This document shows positions 49,058 to 60,354 of a stretch of 64,000 nt of DNA, piece by piece. Numbering within the stretch: the stretch's first letter is position 1; each line of letters begins with the position of its first letter. The stretch spans positions 496,001 through 560,000 of the forward strand of contig SNVD02013892.1 in the NCBI GenBank assembly GCA_013180625.2, written 5' to 3'. This DNA comes from Boswellia sacra. Lineage: Eukaryota; Streptophyta; Magnoliopsida; Sapindales; Burseraceae. Under the pieces are notes generated by a model that was given only the letters and a program-made list of their open reading frames with translations, searched no databases and was not told where the DNA came from. Made by a program: the position numbers and the translations under genes.

Positions 49058-49787
49058 ATAAATTGCCAGCTTACTCTCTCATTGAATCCGCATCTCCACA
49101 AACACCTTGCCATTTCCCTGCAATCCTGCTGATGTCTTCTGCAATGAGCTTTGAAAGAGATCGAACAGTTGCTGCAAAGAAAGGAGCCACACAAAGCCAT
49201 TCTTTTTGAAAATTTTCTTCTTAATTTACGTCTGAAGTTGAATCAGTTGGTTCAATTCTGACGAGTTGACAGCTTGTTTCTGGTAGTAAACCCTTTTTTT
49301 TCAAATGGCAAGATGGTTATATTAGATGATATAATCTTGATACAACAACAAGAATATCATTTTTTAAACCGCCTGTATGGAATTTTTGAGGAAGGAAATT
49401 TGATTGGTCATCGGTTTTATCTTGTCCTACTATTACCATTTATTATCATTATTTTTTTTTTCTTTCTGGTAACATAAATAGGAAAGATACACAAAAGTTG
49501 AGGGAAGATGCTGCCAAACATGTAACTGTCCATCTACACAATCATTTTAAAAAGATCCATGAGTGAAATTGTCGTTATAAGCCGGGAGCAAATCTTTAAC
49601 TGTAAAAATATGAGACTCATAAAAAAAATGAATACGTGAAAAATGTGTGGTTTTAAGTGACATTTTCGGAATTTAGATTGATATAAAAGCCAAGTACCGA
49701 AACAAATTGTCATTCGACCTGTATTTTGTTGTTTTTTGATCATCGAAAATGCGAAATGAGCTAATTAAAAAATGGATGTTTTACATA
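49058..49787. other. 3' UTR and spacer
   Basis: Begins with the likely 3' UTR of the zinc-finger gene. Non-coding beyond that; poly-T at 49450-49463. Confidence 0.5.
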
Positions 49788-50650
49788 AGGGTGTTTAGAA
49801 TTACCCGATCTGACCTAATTCGATCAGGTTTTATCGGGTTTGTCGGATTACGGGTGGATTAATGTAATAAGAAATCTGAAATTGGGTTATAAACTTCAGA
49901 TTTTTTACAATCAAGTTTGGGATCAGGTTTAATTTATGTAACCCGACATGTAAGTGTCGAATGTCGAGTAGATAGTGTCGAATGTCGAATAGATAGTGTC
50001 GAGTGTCGGATGATGCATCCGACATCAATGTCTTCGAAAATAGTCTGATATCGAGTGTCGGTTGTGAATCCGACACGATTCGACATGAAAGTGTCGAGTG
50101 TCGAGTAGCTGGTGTCAAGTGTCGGATGATGCATCCGACACTCGATATCTTCGAAAATAGACTGATGTCGAGTGTAGGTTATGAATCCGACACGACTCGA
50201 CATGTAAGTGTCGAGTGTCGAGTGGATAGTGTCGAGTAGATCATCCGACACTCGATGTCTTCGAAAATAGTCTGATATCGAGTGTCAGTTGTGAATTGAC
50301 ACGACTCGACATGTAAGTGTCGAGTGTCGAGTGGATAGTGTCGAGTGTCGAGTGGATCATCCGACACTCGGTGTCTTCGAAAATAGTCTGATATCAAGTG
50401 TAGGTTGTGACTCCGACACGAGAAAAATAATCTGATATCGAGTGTCGGTTGTGAATTCGACACGACTTGACATATAAGTGTCGAGTGTCGAGTGGATAGT
50501 GTCGATTATCTGACACTCAATGTCTTCGAAAATAGACTGATATCGAGTATCGGTTGTGAATCCGATACGACTCGACATATTTTCGAAGACATCGAGTGTC
50601 GGTTGTGAATCCGACACGACTCGACATGTGAGTATCGAGTGTTGTGAATA
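49788..50650. repeat. hAT-like 5' end followed by GTGTCGAG hairpin minisatellite (copy 2)
   Basis: It starts AAGGGTGTTTAGAATTACCC with GATC(A/T)GG motifs, like the outer hAT-like element's left end. From 49940 to 50645 it becomes a degenerate tandem array whose unit heads (CGACATGTAAGTGTCGAG-like) occur at about 49944, 50081, 50198, 50307, 50468 and 50622, spacing 109-161 bp. Units hold GTGTCGGATG...CATCCGACAC hairpins and TCTTCGAAAATAG(A/T)CTGATATCGA. No matching right terminus was found, so the element looks truncated. Confidence 0.75.
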
Positions 50651-50793
50651 GGGGTACTTTGGTCAAAGAAATGGTCAGAAATATCACTATATTAGCTCGT
50701 TAGTTGTTGCCTTCTTTCTTCGGTGAAAATTCCTCACACAGTTCTAATAGCAAATCCCCTCACATTCATCTATCGATTTGAGCAGCCATCGAC

Positions 50794-51100
50794 ATGGACG
50801 CCATAGATAACGTCTTCGATCCCCTCAGGGATTTCGCTTAGGACAGCGTACGTCTTGTCAAGAGATGCCACAAACCCGATCACAAAGGTATTGTGCTTTC
50901 TTTTTTCTTTTTATCTGAATTTCCATTTTTTATCTAGGGCATGTTTGAATCTATCATTTTTTAATTTGGATCGGTGTTTCTTTGAATTCACAAAGGTGGC
51001 GTTCCGTACGGCAATCGGATTCGTGGTGATGGGTTTTGTAGGTTTCTTCGTCAAGCTTATCTTCATCCCAATCAACAATATCATTGTCGGATCTGGTTAA
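50794..51100 (+). pseudogene. SEC61G: SEC61 gamma subunit copy, disabled
   Basis: Two coding blocks (50794-50887 and 50985-51100) correspond to a 69-codon SEC61-gamma protein, the small tail-anchored subunit of the ER translocon: [15 protein letters not shown] at the start, then [13 protein letters not shown], then [20 protein letters not shown] and INNIIVGSG. Two lesions are visible. Codon 16, normally Lys, is TAG (50839-50841). The intron donor GT is present at 50888, but the acceptor before AATTCACAAAG reads TTTCTTTG, with no AG, and the next usable AG (before GTGGCG at 50997) would shift the frame. Introns and flanks are retained, so it is not a processed copy. Unless these are sequence errors, this copy cannot make the normal protein; a functional paralogue should exist elsewhere. 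Confidence 0.87.
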
Positions 51101-52839
51101 TGTGAGACCACCTTTTTTATTTAATTCAAAATATGTCATGTTTGTAATTGATTGCATGTTAAGAATTCTGATATTATTGAAATTCCAGTTAATTGTTTTG
51201 CCAATATTAAGTGGCTTTACAAATTGCTAGATCTTTTGCTTTATTATTAGAGTTTGATCTGTATTGTCGTTGATTTGGTTCTGATTCTCAATTTTTTTTA
51301 AAAATACAGATACTCATCTTGTTAGAACTCTTTATTCGTAAATTTGATTTAGATTAGCAGCATCATTCCATTTTTAAGAAAGCTTCTTATGGTTTGCATG
51401 TTCAAAAAGTTGATAAATTGACCCCTAATTTTGTTTTCAAGGGCCAATTATAAATAGTTCCAAACTTCCAAAGCTCTAGGGGATTGAACAATTCGATATG
51501 GATACTCAAATTTTCTTATTCATACAATCTTGGAAACAAAATAAGTTTTGCTTATTGGTTAAGCACCTGAGAAGTTTGAAAAGCCAGGGTTTACTATCTA
51601 TTAATTAGTTAAGACGTAATGAAAATAAACAGCCTAAGAAGTTAAACATTGCACATTATATTTTGGTTTTCTGAGCTCCCTAGAAACTAATTAGGATGCA
51701 AATATATGATTTTTTCGTCTTCGTGGCTGGTTGAAAATAGGAAGCTGTCATTCTATGTTTTGAAATTCAATTTTTTGTATAAACTTTTGTTATCCTTGAT
51801 AAGCATCTGATTGAATGAGATCTTCGGCAAGACGGGAATTAGAATTAGGTGTTTTGTTGGGTGTACTTTGTTCGAAGCATTGATTGATTGGAACAATCTC
51901 TATTTGATAATTGCTTTGCTTCTTGAGAATACTTATCCATTGCTTCTGAATGTTAAATGATTGTATTTTGAAGCTTACACGCATTTGGTTGGATAGATCC
52001 TTCAATCCATATTCGAAGAGTTATGATTAATGTGCAATACGAATATCCCTTGAGTGTTACATTTATTCCTGCTTTTAGCGTTTTTCTCAATAGAACACTA
52101 ACCAAATCTTATGAAAATTGTAGACTGCATAGATTTACGAGCTCGGAAGTTGGAGCTTTCAACAGATTTGGCAAACATACACAGGGAAGAATGCTTTGAC
52201 TTTAGGATTTTCTTAGACATTACCTTGTTACCTTGGTGTATTTTAAAATTTTCCAACTGGACATGAATTAAATTTGCTTTTAAGATGGTTTATGATGGAA
52301 ATGTTTTTGCTTTTTGATACTCTAGTTTATTGATCCTACTAAAACCTGGTAACATTTCGGCATCTTTCACTTTTGGCCAAAAATAGTGTAAATACTCCAG
52401 TTATCTTCTTTTTTTTTTTTTCTTGTCAAATGTTCATAGGTATGGCATAAAATTTCTTGAAATTGGCAAAACTATGTTCAAATAATTGTAACTATGCCTC
52501 AATTCGGAAGTGTTTCATGTAGTGAACTCCTGCCTATGACAGTACTTTGAACACTTAAGTTTTGAAGGCAACCTATAACTCCACCCATTCTCAATCTCAA
52601 TTTAGTCCAGATATCCAGAGGTAACGTTAAAAAACATATAATCAAGGAGAGGTGTTAACGGGCAAGGGATGAAGAGTTGGAACTTTTGGTTCTTCCTTAA
52701 CAAGTTCTAGAGTAGGTAAACAAAACCATGAACCGGTAATTAGTACATGAAGCTGAGCAAGATCACTTCGACCAAATATGCACTACGTAATGACAAAAGG
52801 AACCCACCAAAATAATAAGTCAAACTATAAAGAACAGCT
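51101..52839. other. Intergenic region, no gene seen
   Basis: The first part follows the SEC61-gamma relic (old 3' UTR). No convincing frame, RNA gene or transposon ends. The end just before 52840 is the 3' UTR of the minus-strand RPL27 gene. Confidence 0.5.
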
Positions 52840-53552
52840 TCAGCAATCGGCATTGGTCTCTGTAGCAACATCAACAGCAGAGGCCAAAACCAGTTGAGGT
52901 TGAGGAGCCACAAATCCTTCCTTCCTCGCCTTCTTTTTCTCACGCTGAAGCCTAAAGTACTCTCTCTTCCTTGCCCTATAGCTGTTGGGATTCTCAGGCT
53001 GCAATTCTCGCGGGTAAACGCTTACCTTCTTCCTGTCAGGCCCATACTTCTCAAACTTCACCAGCCCATCAATCAACGAGAACAATGTATGGTCCTTCCC
53101 AATACCCACGTTCTTCCCTGGGTGGAACTGCAAAATTTACATTCATTCCGAGTTAAATCAATCACCTTTACCACCCAAAAAAAAAAAAAAAACACAAATT
53201 TGAACTTTTGAAGAAAATATAATCAAGATTAAAGCAATTTAAGGACACGAACCTTTGTGCCACGCTGGCGGACGATAATGGCACCAGGCTTGGCGACCTG
53301 GTCGCCGTAGATTTTGACCCCGAGACGCTGCCCAGGTGAATCACGGCCGTTCTTTGTACTCCCGGCACCCTTTTTGTGGGCAGATTCAATGGTTATTGGA
53401 AACGGCGACTTCTCTGGCTGTGGGAGGGAAACGGTAACTGATCTGGGACCCAAGTTCAATTCCCCCTTGAAAAATGATGACGAAGAGCTCGAAGATAAAG
53501 AGAAGCCCGTAAAAGCACCGATTAGGTTTAGACTCATCGAAACCGTGGCCAT
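52840..53552 (-). CDS. RPL27: Chloroplast 50S ribosomal protein L27 (bL27c)
   Basis: Minus-strand exons 53552-53253 and 53127-52840 (125-bp GT-AG intron, phase 0) give 195 aa. Residues 1-56 are Ser-rich and poor in acidic residues, like a plastid transit peptide. The mature part starts near [19 protein letters not shown], then [19 protein letters not shown] and, after the intron, [21 protein letters not shown], all hallmarks of bacterial-type L27, which reaches the peptidyl-transferase centre. A basic C-terminal extension ([15 protein letters not shown]) is typical of plant plastid L27. An upstream in-frame ATG at 53603 exists, but [10 protein letters not shown] matches the family start. Encoded in the nucleus, acts in the chloroplast. 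Intact. Confidence 0.95.
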
Positions 53553-53699
53553 TTTTTCTCCTTTTTGGCTGAAATTGAAAATTTTAGAAGAAGAGGCAAG
53601 CAACGAGAGGGCAGGGACCTTATCTTATGCTCACGCGTGTCCCTGTTCCCATTCCCACTCCCACGTGACAAATTAAAGCATTAAATCTTATTTAAGTTT

Positions 53700-53855
53700 A
53701 TTTTTTTGTTTTGTTTTTTTAACCTAGATTAATTATCTCAAAGAAATATTGCAATTTCAATTTTCATATTTTCAAACTATTAGACTGTATATTTCTTATA
53801 TGATCCATTAATTATTTTCAATCCCTCTTATGTGTGTATGGAATTATTATCATTC

Positions 53856-53903
<48 letters not shown>

Positions 53904-54791
53904 CTTAAATTTTTTAACTTACAACTAGACTTAAATTTTTCAACTTAACATTTTTTAAAAATTTCTTTTATATACATATATATTTGTAAAACAATAATTT
54001 CATATAACTCTAAAAGATATTAATAAGTCCAATTATTTTAACTTTTATTTTTAATTTAAAATTATTGGAATTTATATGTGTTGGTCTAACAAAAATTTTA
54101 TTATTGACCATTATAATTCAATAAAGTTAAGAAACAATAATAATATTACACTTACAATATTCATACCTAAATTATACAATCTGATATGGTAACTTAAGTG
54201 ACAAAATTTTATTAGAGATATAACTTTATTCATCTATTTTTATTTTTTTCCTCCTGAGTGAATTTTGGTCATATAGACTATCATATCATATTATAAAATT
54301 TAGGTTGTATAAATATTATAAGTTTAACATTATTCAAGAAATAATTAAAAATAATGACTTGATAAAATTGATTTAATATAAGTGTGCATATTTATAATGT
54401 TATAATTTATGATTGAATGAAATATATATAGTCAAATATATCTCGAAATTCATGAAATTATGTATTATATTTAGCCAAACGTATGCAGGATAACTGATAA
54501 CTAAATGTGTAAGAGAAAAATAAAACGTTATCTACAACTAGAAGGGAGATTAATTATATAAAATATATTATAACTTCCTGTGATCCAGACATCTTGAAGT
54601 CATTTCCATCAACGATGGAGAACCTGTAGAAGTACTCCATGATCTCCAAGTTCCTCTTCCTCGCATCACATGGCCAATCCAAGCAACTCTCAAAATTATT
54701 ATCCAAATTTAGTTAATGTTCTCCAGAGATCTCATATCATCTAAACAAATTAAATCTTCTCTCGATTTTCACCTTAATTTATTAATTGATC
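53700..54791. other. AT-rich intergenic region
   Basis: Contains a 42-bp (TA)n run at 53860-53901 and otherwise AT-rich non-coding DNA. The last 100-200 bp should hold the promoter and 5' UTR of the DUF579 gene; no clear TATA box was chosen. Confidence 0.5.
53860..53901. repeat. (TA)n microsatellite
   Basis: About 21 uninterrupted TA dinucleotides. Confidence 0.93.
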
Positions 54792-55667
54792 ATGAAGAAT
54801 AGACTGAATACTCTAAGTCGGCGTTTCGTCGTCGAAAGGCCACTCTTCCTCGGCGCCCTCCTCACCATCGCCATGACAGGCGCGCTCCTTATCACCGGCT
54901 TGAGCCGAACCATCAACACCTCCTTCTCCTTCTCCTGTATGTACACCTCAAACGGCGTCGTTGCAACCGCCACCAGCATGCAGACCCAGCTCCTTGCCAT
55001 CGTCCACTACGCCACCTCCAACGACATCCCCGAACTAACCGTCCCCGAAATCCGCGCTCCCTTCGACGTCCTTCTCAATCTCGCCCCATGCAACTTCCTC
55101 GTCTTCGGCCTCGGCCACGACTCCCTCATGTGGACCGCATTGAATCCACATGGCACCACCCTATTCCTCGAAGAGAGCGCCAAACTCGTCCACACCATCC
55201 TCGCACGTGCGCCAGCGTTGCGTGTCCACACCATAAATTATCGTACCCAGTTGTACGAGGCCGACCACCTCATCAACTCGTACAAGTCGGAGGAATACTG
55301 CTTGCCTCCTAAGGTGTTCCTGAAAGGGAACACCAGGTGCAGGTTGGCGTTGAGCGACTTGCCTGATGACGTCTATAATAGAGAGTGGGATGCTATATTT
55401 ATCGATGCCCCACGTGGGTACTATGCGGAGGCGCCGGGGAGGATGGCGACGATATTCACGGCGGCGGTGATGGCTCGGGCGAGGAAAAGGGGCGTGACGC
55501 ATGTGTTCTTGCATGATATAGATAGGAAGGTGGAGATGATATATGCTGAAGAGTTCTTGTGTAGGAAGTATTTGGTGAAGACGGCGGGGAAGCTTTCGCA
55601 TTTCGCAATCCCGCCGTGGGGGGATAATGTGGTCAGGGGTCGTCGTGCTTCGTGGTTTTGCAGTTGA
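54792..55667 (+). CDS. DUF579 methyltransferase, AGM1-like (arabinogalactan O-methyltransferase)
   Basis: An intronless frame of 291 aa starting at ATG 54792. One signal-anchor segment (about 17-37, PLFLGALLTIAMTGALLITG) implies a Golgi type II membrane protein. The DUF579 domain spans about 65-291 with CNFLVFGLGHDSLMW (100-114, cofactor-binding loop), LFLEE (125-129), EWDAIFIDAPRGY (198-210), EAPGRMATIF (213-222) and VTHVFLHDIDRKVE (235-248). The family adds methyl groups from S-adenosylmethionine to O4 of glucuronic acid in cell-wall glycans. The motifs THVFLHD.(D/N)R.VE, RTQL..AD..(L/I).SYK and HFAIPP are closer to the arabinogalactan enzyme AGM1 than to the xylan GXMs or IRX15; this is from memory. 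The ORF is GC-rich compared with its AT-rich flanks. No defect. Confidence 0.88.
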   Translation: MKNRLNTLSRRFVVERPLFLGALLTIAMTGALLITGLSRTINTSFSFSCMYTSNGVVATATSMQTQLLAIVHYATSNDIPELTVPEIRAPFDVLLNLAPCNFLVFGLGHDSLMWTALNPHGTTLFLEESAKLVHTILARAPALRVHTINYRTQLYEADHLINSYKSEEYCLPPKVFLKGNTRCRLALSDLPDDVYNREWDAIFIDAPRGYYAEAPGRMATIFTAAVMARARKRGVTHVFLHDIDRKVEMIYAEEFLCRKYLVKTAGKLSHFAIPPWGDNVVRGRRASWFCS

Positions 55668-55950
55668 AATTAAATGAGATGATTCAAATGATTTTTGAAC
55701 TTGAATTTGAGTACGTACGTTTTCTTCATTTGTTCTGCTTTTTGAAACTGGTTTAAGTTTAATTAATTAATTAGGATATTGTTTACTGGTCACCGAGAAT
55801 TTAATTAAATAGCAGAGTTTAAGAAAGAATGTTATTTCAATGTATTAATCGTGTCATGTTCCAGAATTTCATGCCTTAAATATCATCAACAAGCTTTCCA
55901 GTGTGAAGGGAAATTTTCTATCTATAGTTCAATTTAAAAAAAAAAAAATC
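55668..55950. other. 3' UTR and spacer
   Basis: AT-rich 3' flank of the DUF579 gene. Nothing else seen. Confidence 0.45.
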
Positions 55951-56320
55951 GATGCATAGGAGCAAAATAGAGAAACAAAAGAACTGGTATTTACGTAAAA
56001 ATTAAAAAATATATATATTGTGGAAAGGGAAAAATTTTAAATAAAAAAACTATGCAAAATAAAAAAAGAATTTTATGCGTAGAAGCAAAATACGAAAAAA
56101 TTTATTTACATAAAAAAAAGGAAAAAAATTAAAAATTTATAATTTATAATTGGAGAGGGATTAAAAAATAAAAAAGAATTCTATGCATAGAAGCAAAATA
56201 GGAAATTTTTTATTTATATAAAAAAATGAAAAAGGAAAAAAATTAAAATTTTATGATTGGAGAGGGGTAAATTTTAAATAAAAAAATTATGCAAAAATCT
56301 AAAAAAATTAAAAATATATG
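55951..56320. repeat. Three A-rich tandem repeats next to tRNA gene
   Basis: The head motif ATGC(A/G)TAG(G/A)AGCAAAATA occurs at about 55952, 56074 and 56183 (spacing 122 and 109 bp). Each unit continues with A-rich sequence and TTGG/TTGTGGA..GGG..AAATTTTAAATAAAAAAA-like parts. It ends directly at the 3' side of the tRNA-Leu gene. Confidence 0.75.
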
Positions 56321-56322
56321 GT

Positions 56323-56330
56323 TGTGGAGA

Positions 56331-56363
<33 letters not shown>

Positions 56364-56403
56364 ACCTTAATCTGGCGCCTTAGACCAACTCGGCCATCTC
56401 CAC
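56323..56403 (-). tRNA. tRNA-Leu (anticodon AAG)
   Basis: 81 nt on the minus strand, no intron and no encoded CCA. Acceptor arms GTGGAGA and TCTCCAC pair perfectly; discriminator A. The D arm contains GCCGAGTTGGTCTAAGGC. The anticodon arm is CCAGA-TTAAGGT-TCTGG, so the anticodon is AAG. A long variable arm (as expected for class II tRNA-Leu) is followed by the T arm GTGGG-TTCAAAT-CCCAC. A-box (TGGCCGAGTTGG) and B-box (GGTTCAAATCC) promoters for RNA polymerase III are intact. The downstream side on the minus strand is A/T-rich without an obvious T4 run in the first bases. Confidence 0.96.
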
Positions 56404-56987
56404 TGTCGTGCTGAGAGCTCTTTCAAGTACCTAAAATAAAATCATTCCATACTAAGCGCATTTAGCACTGCATGCCGGCGTAAATGAAAGGTCTGGGAGC
56501 TCAATTACGCCCTCTAATCCCATGTCCATAATAATCCTCATTATTCAAAAAGGCAAACTAAAACCCAAAAACGAAAAAGAAAACTTTCCTCAATGAGACT
56601 TCATATTTTTAAAAAAGATAATGTTGCAACTGTAAAACATAACATAAATGGGAAGAAATCAACCAAAAAAAACAAAGTTAGAATTCTAACATCTCTATAA
56701 CGTGCTTCAAAACCAATATTATGCGGTTGACTATTCGGTTAGTTCTTTACAATATTTAAACCACATCTGTCAGTTTATTGCTCTGTTGCCTTTAGTAAAT
56801 CATTGACCACGATAAATTGCAGGGAGTCTTTTTTTTTTTTTTTCCTTTTTAAATTTTAAACCAAAGGTAATGGCTGATTAAAGGTACACAGAGACTTTCA
56901 TACTCGCTTGTAAAACCTCTACACATGGGTTCATGTAACGTACAAAATACAGGGGAAGATGAAACTAGACAGTAAAAAAGTCTCAAT
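56404..56987. other. Spacer with 3' UTR of the next gene
   Basis: Non-coding. The part near 56840-56987 is probably the 3' UTR of the minus-strand gene ending at 56988. Confidence 0.5.
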
Positions 56988-58414
56988 CTACATAGGCCTA
57001 AATACAGGTGATACCCTCCTTCGAATAATCTCCTGAATTTGCTCCGATGACAAAACTGATGCTGTGCTTTCAAAATTGGCCTCTTCCAACTGCTGGTGCA
57101 ACTGTTAGTACAGAAGAGCAATTTGGAAGAGGGTCATTCATAAAATCATGCAACAATATCCAGATTACGAACGTAGAAAACTCAGACCGAAATGACCATT
57201 TAATATAGTCTACAGAAAGAAATTTATAAAGTCAGTACATCACGGAAATATCAACATTTCAACCTCCAACAAGGTTAAACATTCATGCTAAGTTACTTTC
57301 CAAGTAGCACAGTCCCCATATGCATTCGGGACTAAATTTCTTTCAATGTAAAGCCAAAATTAAACAAATAAAGGGCCATGTACCTTGTCAAGGATTGCAG
57401 ATTGGTCATCCAAGTGAAATTTTCGCATATATTTTAGCATCTCCAGTTGCTACAATAATAATTAAGTAAACAGATTAAAAAAATTACCTTCTAGACTTGG
57501 CAAGATTAATGTACAACCAATTTCTTTACCAAGGTTAATCAGATGGTACCTGCTCCTGTACATTTTGTTGGATATGCATTCTTTCAGCAAATTCATCTGG
57601 TCCGAGCTCAGCTTCATCGCAGACCATCTCCTCCCTATCATATTATATTATGACCATGCAATGGCTTAAAATATGGAGAAATATATTTTTAACCTAAAGA
57701 TGCAATACTGACAGACAAATAGCTAAATAAAAAGAATCAGAACATGTCAACCATGCAGATCATTCACTGAGAAAATCTTTCATCAAAATAAAAGAATAAA
57801 CAAACTACAAAGAAATCACTAACAATGAAATTGCAGATCGCCAAGTCCTCTGTTTTTTTTGGACCAATCATAGAAGAGCTATTATCCTATCAGGTTTCTC
57901 AAAACATTAAATTGTCCGAGTCCAATTCTATTTTGACAGTCAATAAAAATTTATTCTTAGAGAACATGGATCAAAAAGTTCCAGCTGAGTTTGGGCCATA
58001 CATAATATTCGTCAAAATTGTAGATATTGCCTATTGGAATTTTTTAAAAAAAAAAAAAAAAACTTCAGCATTTTAAAGAAAATTTCTGAACTTGTATAAA
58101 GATTCCTGGAAGGGGTTCAAGATATAATATTGAACTCAAATAAGAAAAATTGCACAACATTGTTTCATGTCCTGAAAAGACTTAACTAGGAGATCTGAAC
58201 CTTGAACATGAAAAGAAAAAGTTCCCAAATTGCAAACAGGATGTTTGACCCCTTCACAGATCGAAGCAGAATGATGATGGTTTCCTCCATTATCTATGAT
58301 AATCTATGCAATACTGTCCTTTTCAAAAGCTCAAACTTACTCAGTGCAAATGTATAATTGTAAATTGCTGATGTAAAAATCTTTGGCCTTATGAATTCTA
58401 CAATGAACCAGAGG

Positions 58415-58467
<53 letters not shown>

Positions 58468-60354
58468 TACTTAGCTACAAATTTATACAATTGTGTCATC
58501 AGATCCTGATCATTCTCATAAGCCATATTCACCTTCCCCAGACATGCTAAACCAAACCTTGGATCTGTGATAGAGGAAATTATATAATTTAAAGATAGAA
58601 AAAATAGTATATTTTGAACATAATACAACATGGATGCATCCCTGAATAGCAGAATCTATGCATAAAAACTCCTAGAGGTATTAAAATCCATTCAGTACCC
58701 AGGTCAAAAGTTGGATTGATTCTGTAAAATACAAACTGGCTTCAGTCAAATATTAGAGCTTTAGAATCAGAATCCCAATGGATTTAACTAGGAGCTATTA
58801 ATCACCATGTAAGGACCATAATGCATCAATGCCAACAATCGAGGATGATTCAAGAAAGATAAATATCATGATCAAGCACATTTGATTGAACAATCACATA
58901 AAGTATCAACAAAGCGAAAGTGAGAGCATTAATCCTGCTCAAAGCTGATTTATTAGCCCAAGATGTTGCTGAGAGATGTGAAGCTCTAGCAATGAACCAA
59001 AAGGTTTTCAGGTACAAAATTCTGCCACATAGACTTGGGAATACAAGGCCCAAACTGCACACTTTCACAGATATTTTAATGTATTTCCAATTGCAAGGAC
59101 ATAAATTTATCTGGCCAAATCAAGTACCTAGCTTTATCCCATTTGAAGAACAATGTTGACTTAAAGTATGTCAATGCTATTAGAACTACTATAAATTTTT
59201 AACTATGGCAAACATACCAACTCCCATCTCCAGAAATATCTCTTCCTGTATTTCAGTGGTAACAGCAACAGCTTCCTGCGTAATGTTAATTCAGTAAATA
59301 GACAACATAGATGGACTAACTAAAGAATCGAACCACCAAAAAAAAAACACTGTACAAGGTGACACCACTTAAATCAACATACTACACGTAAAAACATGAA
59401 TTTCTTTGAATCATGAATTCTTACTTTTCATTCATAACTAAAATGAAAACCATGCTGCAGTTTGAGGAAAGATGTGAGTTCCCAGCAGGTAAGTGTTGTA
59501 ATAACAAGCGCCCTACTTCCATACAGCACAGGGGCAGATTATTACTTCTGGTGCAATGGTTGGAAGCAAGAACATCCACATGTTCCAGATAAAACTACTA
59601 TTCCCATATCAAGGAGAAAACCAAAGAAGCATATATTTTAGTATGAATCACTTTGGTTCTGGAGACCTTTGATAATATAAACAGAGGGGAATGGAAGAAG
59701 AGAACAATAAAAATCCAAGGTTCAAAGTACAGATTATTTTCCTTATCCCTTCATGTTTAAAGCTAGAATCAGAAACTGACACCCAAATGAAACTTATTGG
59801 CAAAAAGCCACTCCAAAATGGAATACCAAAGTGAAGAAAGGCTACAAAAGCTGAAGCATACTACAAACATGTAGAAAAATATTTGCAGACAATTAACTGG
59901 AAAGATAAACCAAAACCCAGTTGAACCAACAACAAGTATGATAATTCACACAATGTAATACATTGCAAAAAGGAGAATGAAAGATACATTTGAATCTCAT
60001 ACAAGAACAAACCAAATTTTCTTTTTTTCTTTTTTTTTCAAATTAAAAAAAGTGAAAGAGAGAGAGGAAAAAAAATAGAACTTTGCCTTGTTGTCGTTCA
60101 CAGCATCAGCAATCCTTCTCTTTACATCTACAAAAAAATTAAAAAAAAATTAAAAAAATTAAAGACATACTAAATAACTATGACAAAATGTGCAAGTGAA
60201 AGAAACTGGAAAGCAAAAGAGAAGACAGAAAGGTACCAGGCTTGGAGGTGAGGAAAGAGAAGCGATTGAAAAGATAGAGTAACTGTTCTCTAGACAACAT
60301 TCCAGAGCTCTGTAAGTGTGGAGGTGGAGCAGCCATGGATGATGAAGATGGCAT
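56988..60354 (-). CDS. Conserved plant protein of unknown function, 7 exons
   Basis: Minus-strand exons 60354-60237, 60127-60087, 59275-59218, 58564-58471, 57634-57550, 57449-57384 and 57101-56988 join in one open frame of 191 aa. Six introns are spliced GT-AG except intron 2, which has a GC donor (AAG|GCAAAG). I do not recognise the family by name. Visible features: a short low-complexity start (MPSSSSMAAPPP), then MLSREQLLYLFNRFSFL (19-35), a helix-rich middle with EIFLEMGVDPRFGLACLGKV, an acidic patch AKEEMVCDEAELGPDEFAERM, a Gln-rich segment, then KYMRKFHLDDQSAILDKLHQQ and a basic C-terminus (IIRRRVSPVF). No signal peptide or membrane segment. It looks like a small helical cytosolic or nuclear protein. 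Met7 or Met19 could also start translation. The clean splice frame across seven exons makes a real gene likely. Confidence 0.82.
58416..58464. repeat. (GA)n microsatellite at intron 4 donor
   Basis: About 24 GA units, so on the coding (minus) strand intron 4 begins GTAAGATC followed at once by a long (TC)n tract. Confidence 0.93.

Noticed and set aside
50003..50617. Several overlapping open frames with repeating peptide units on both strands
   Set aside because: Produced by the hairpin minisatellite; the DNA repeat is the feature, not a protein.
55007..55601. Antisense frames across the DUF579 gene
   Set aside because: Shadows caused by the high GC content of the sense ORF.
56323..56403. 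tRNA-Leu with anticodon TAA
   Set aside because: The anticodon loop is TTAAGGT between CCAGA and TCTGG, so positions 34-36 are AAG.
58920..59159. 79-codon plus-strand frame within the 7-exon gene
   Set aside because: Located in intron 3 on the opposite strand, no family match, no conserved features visible.
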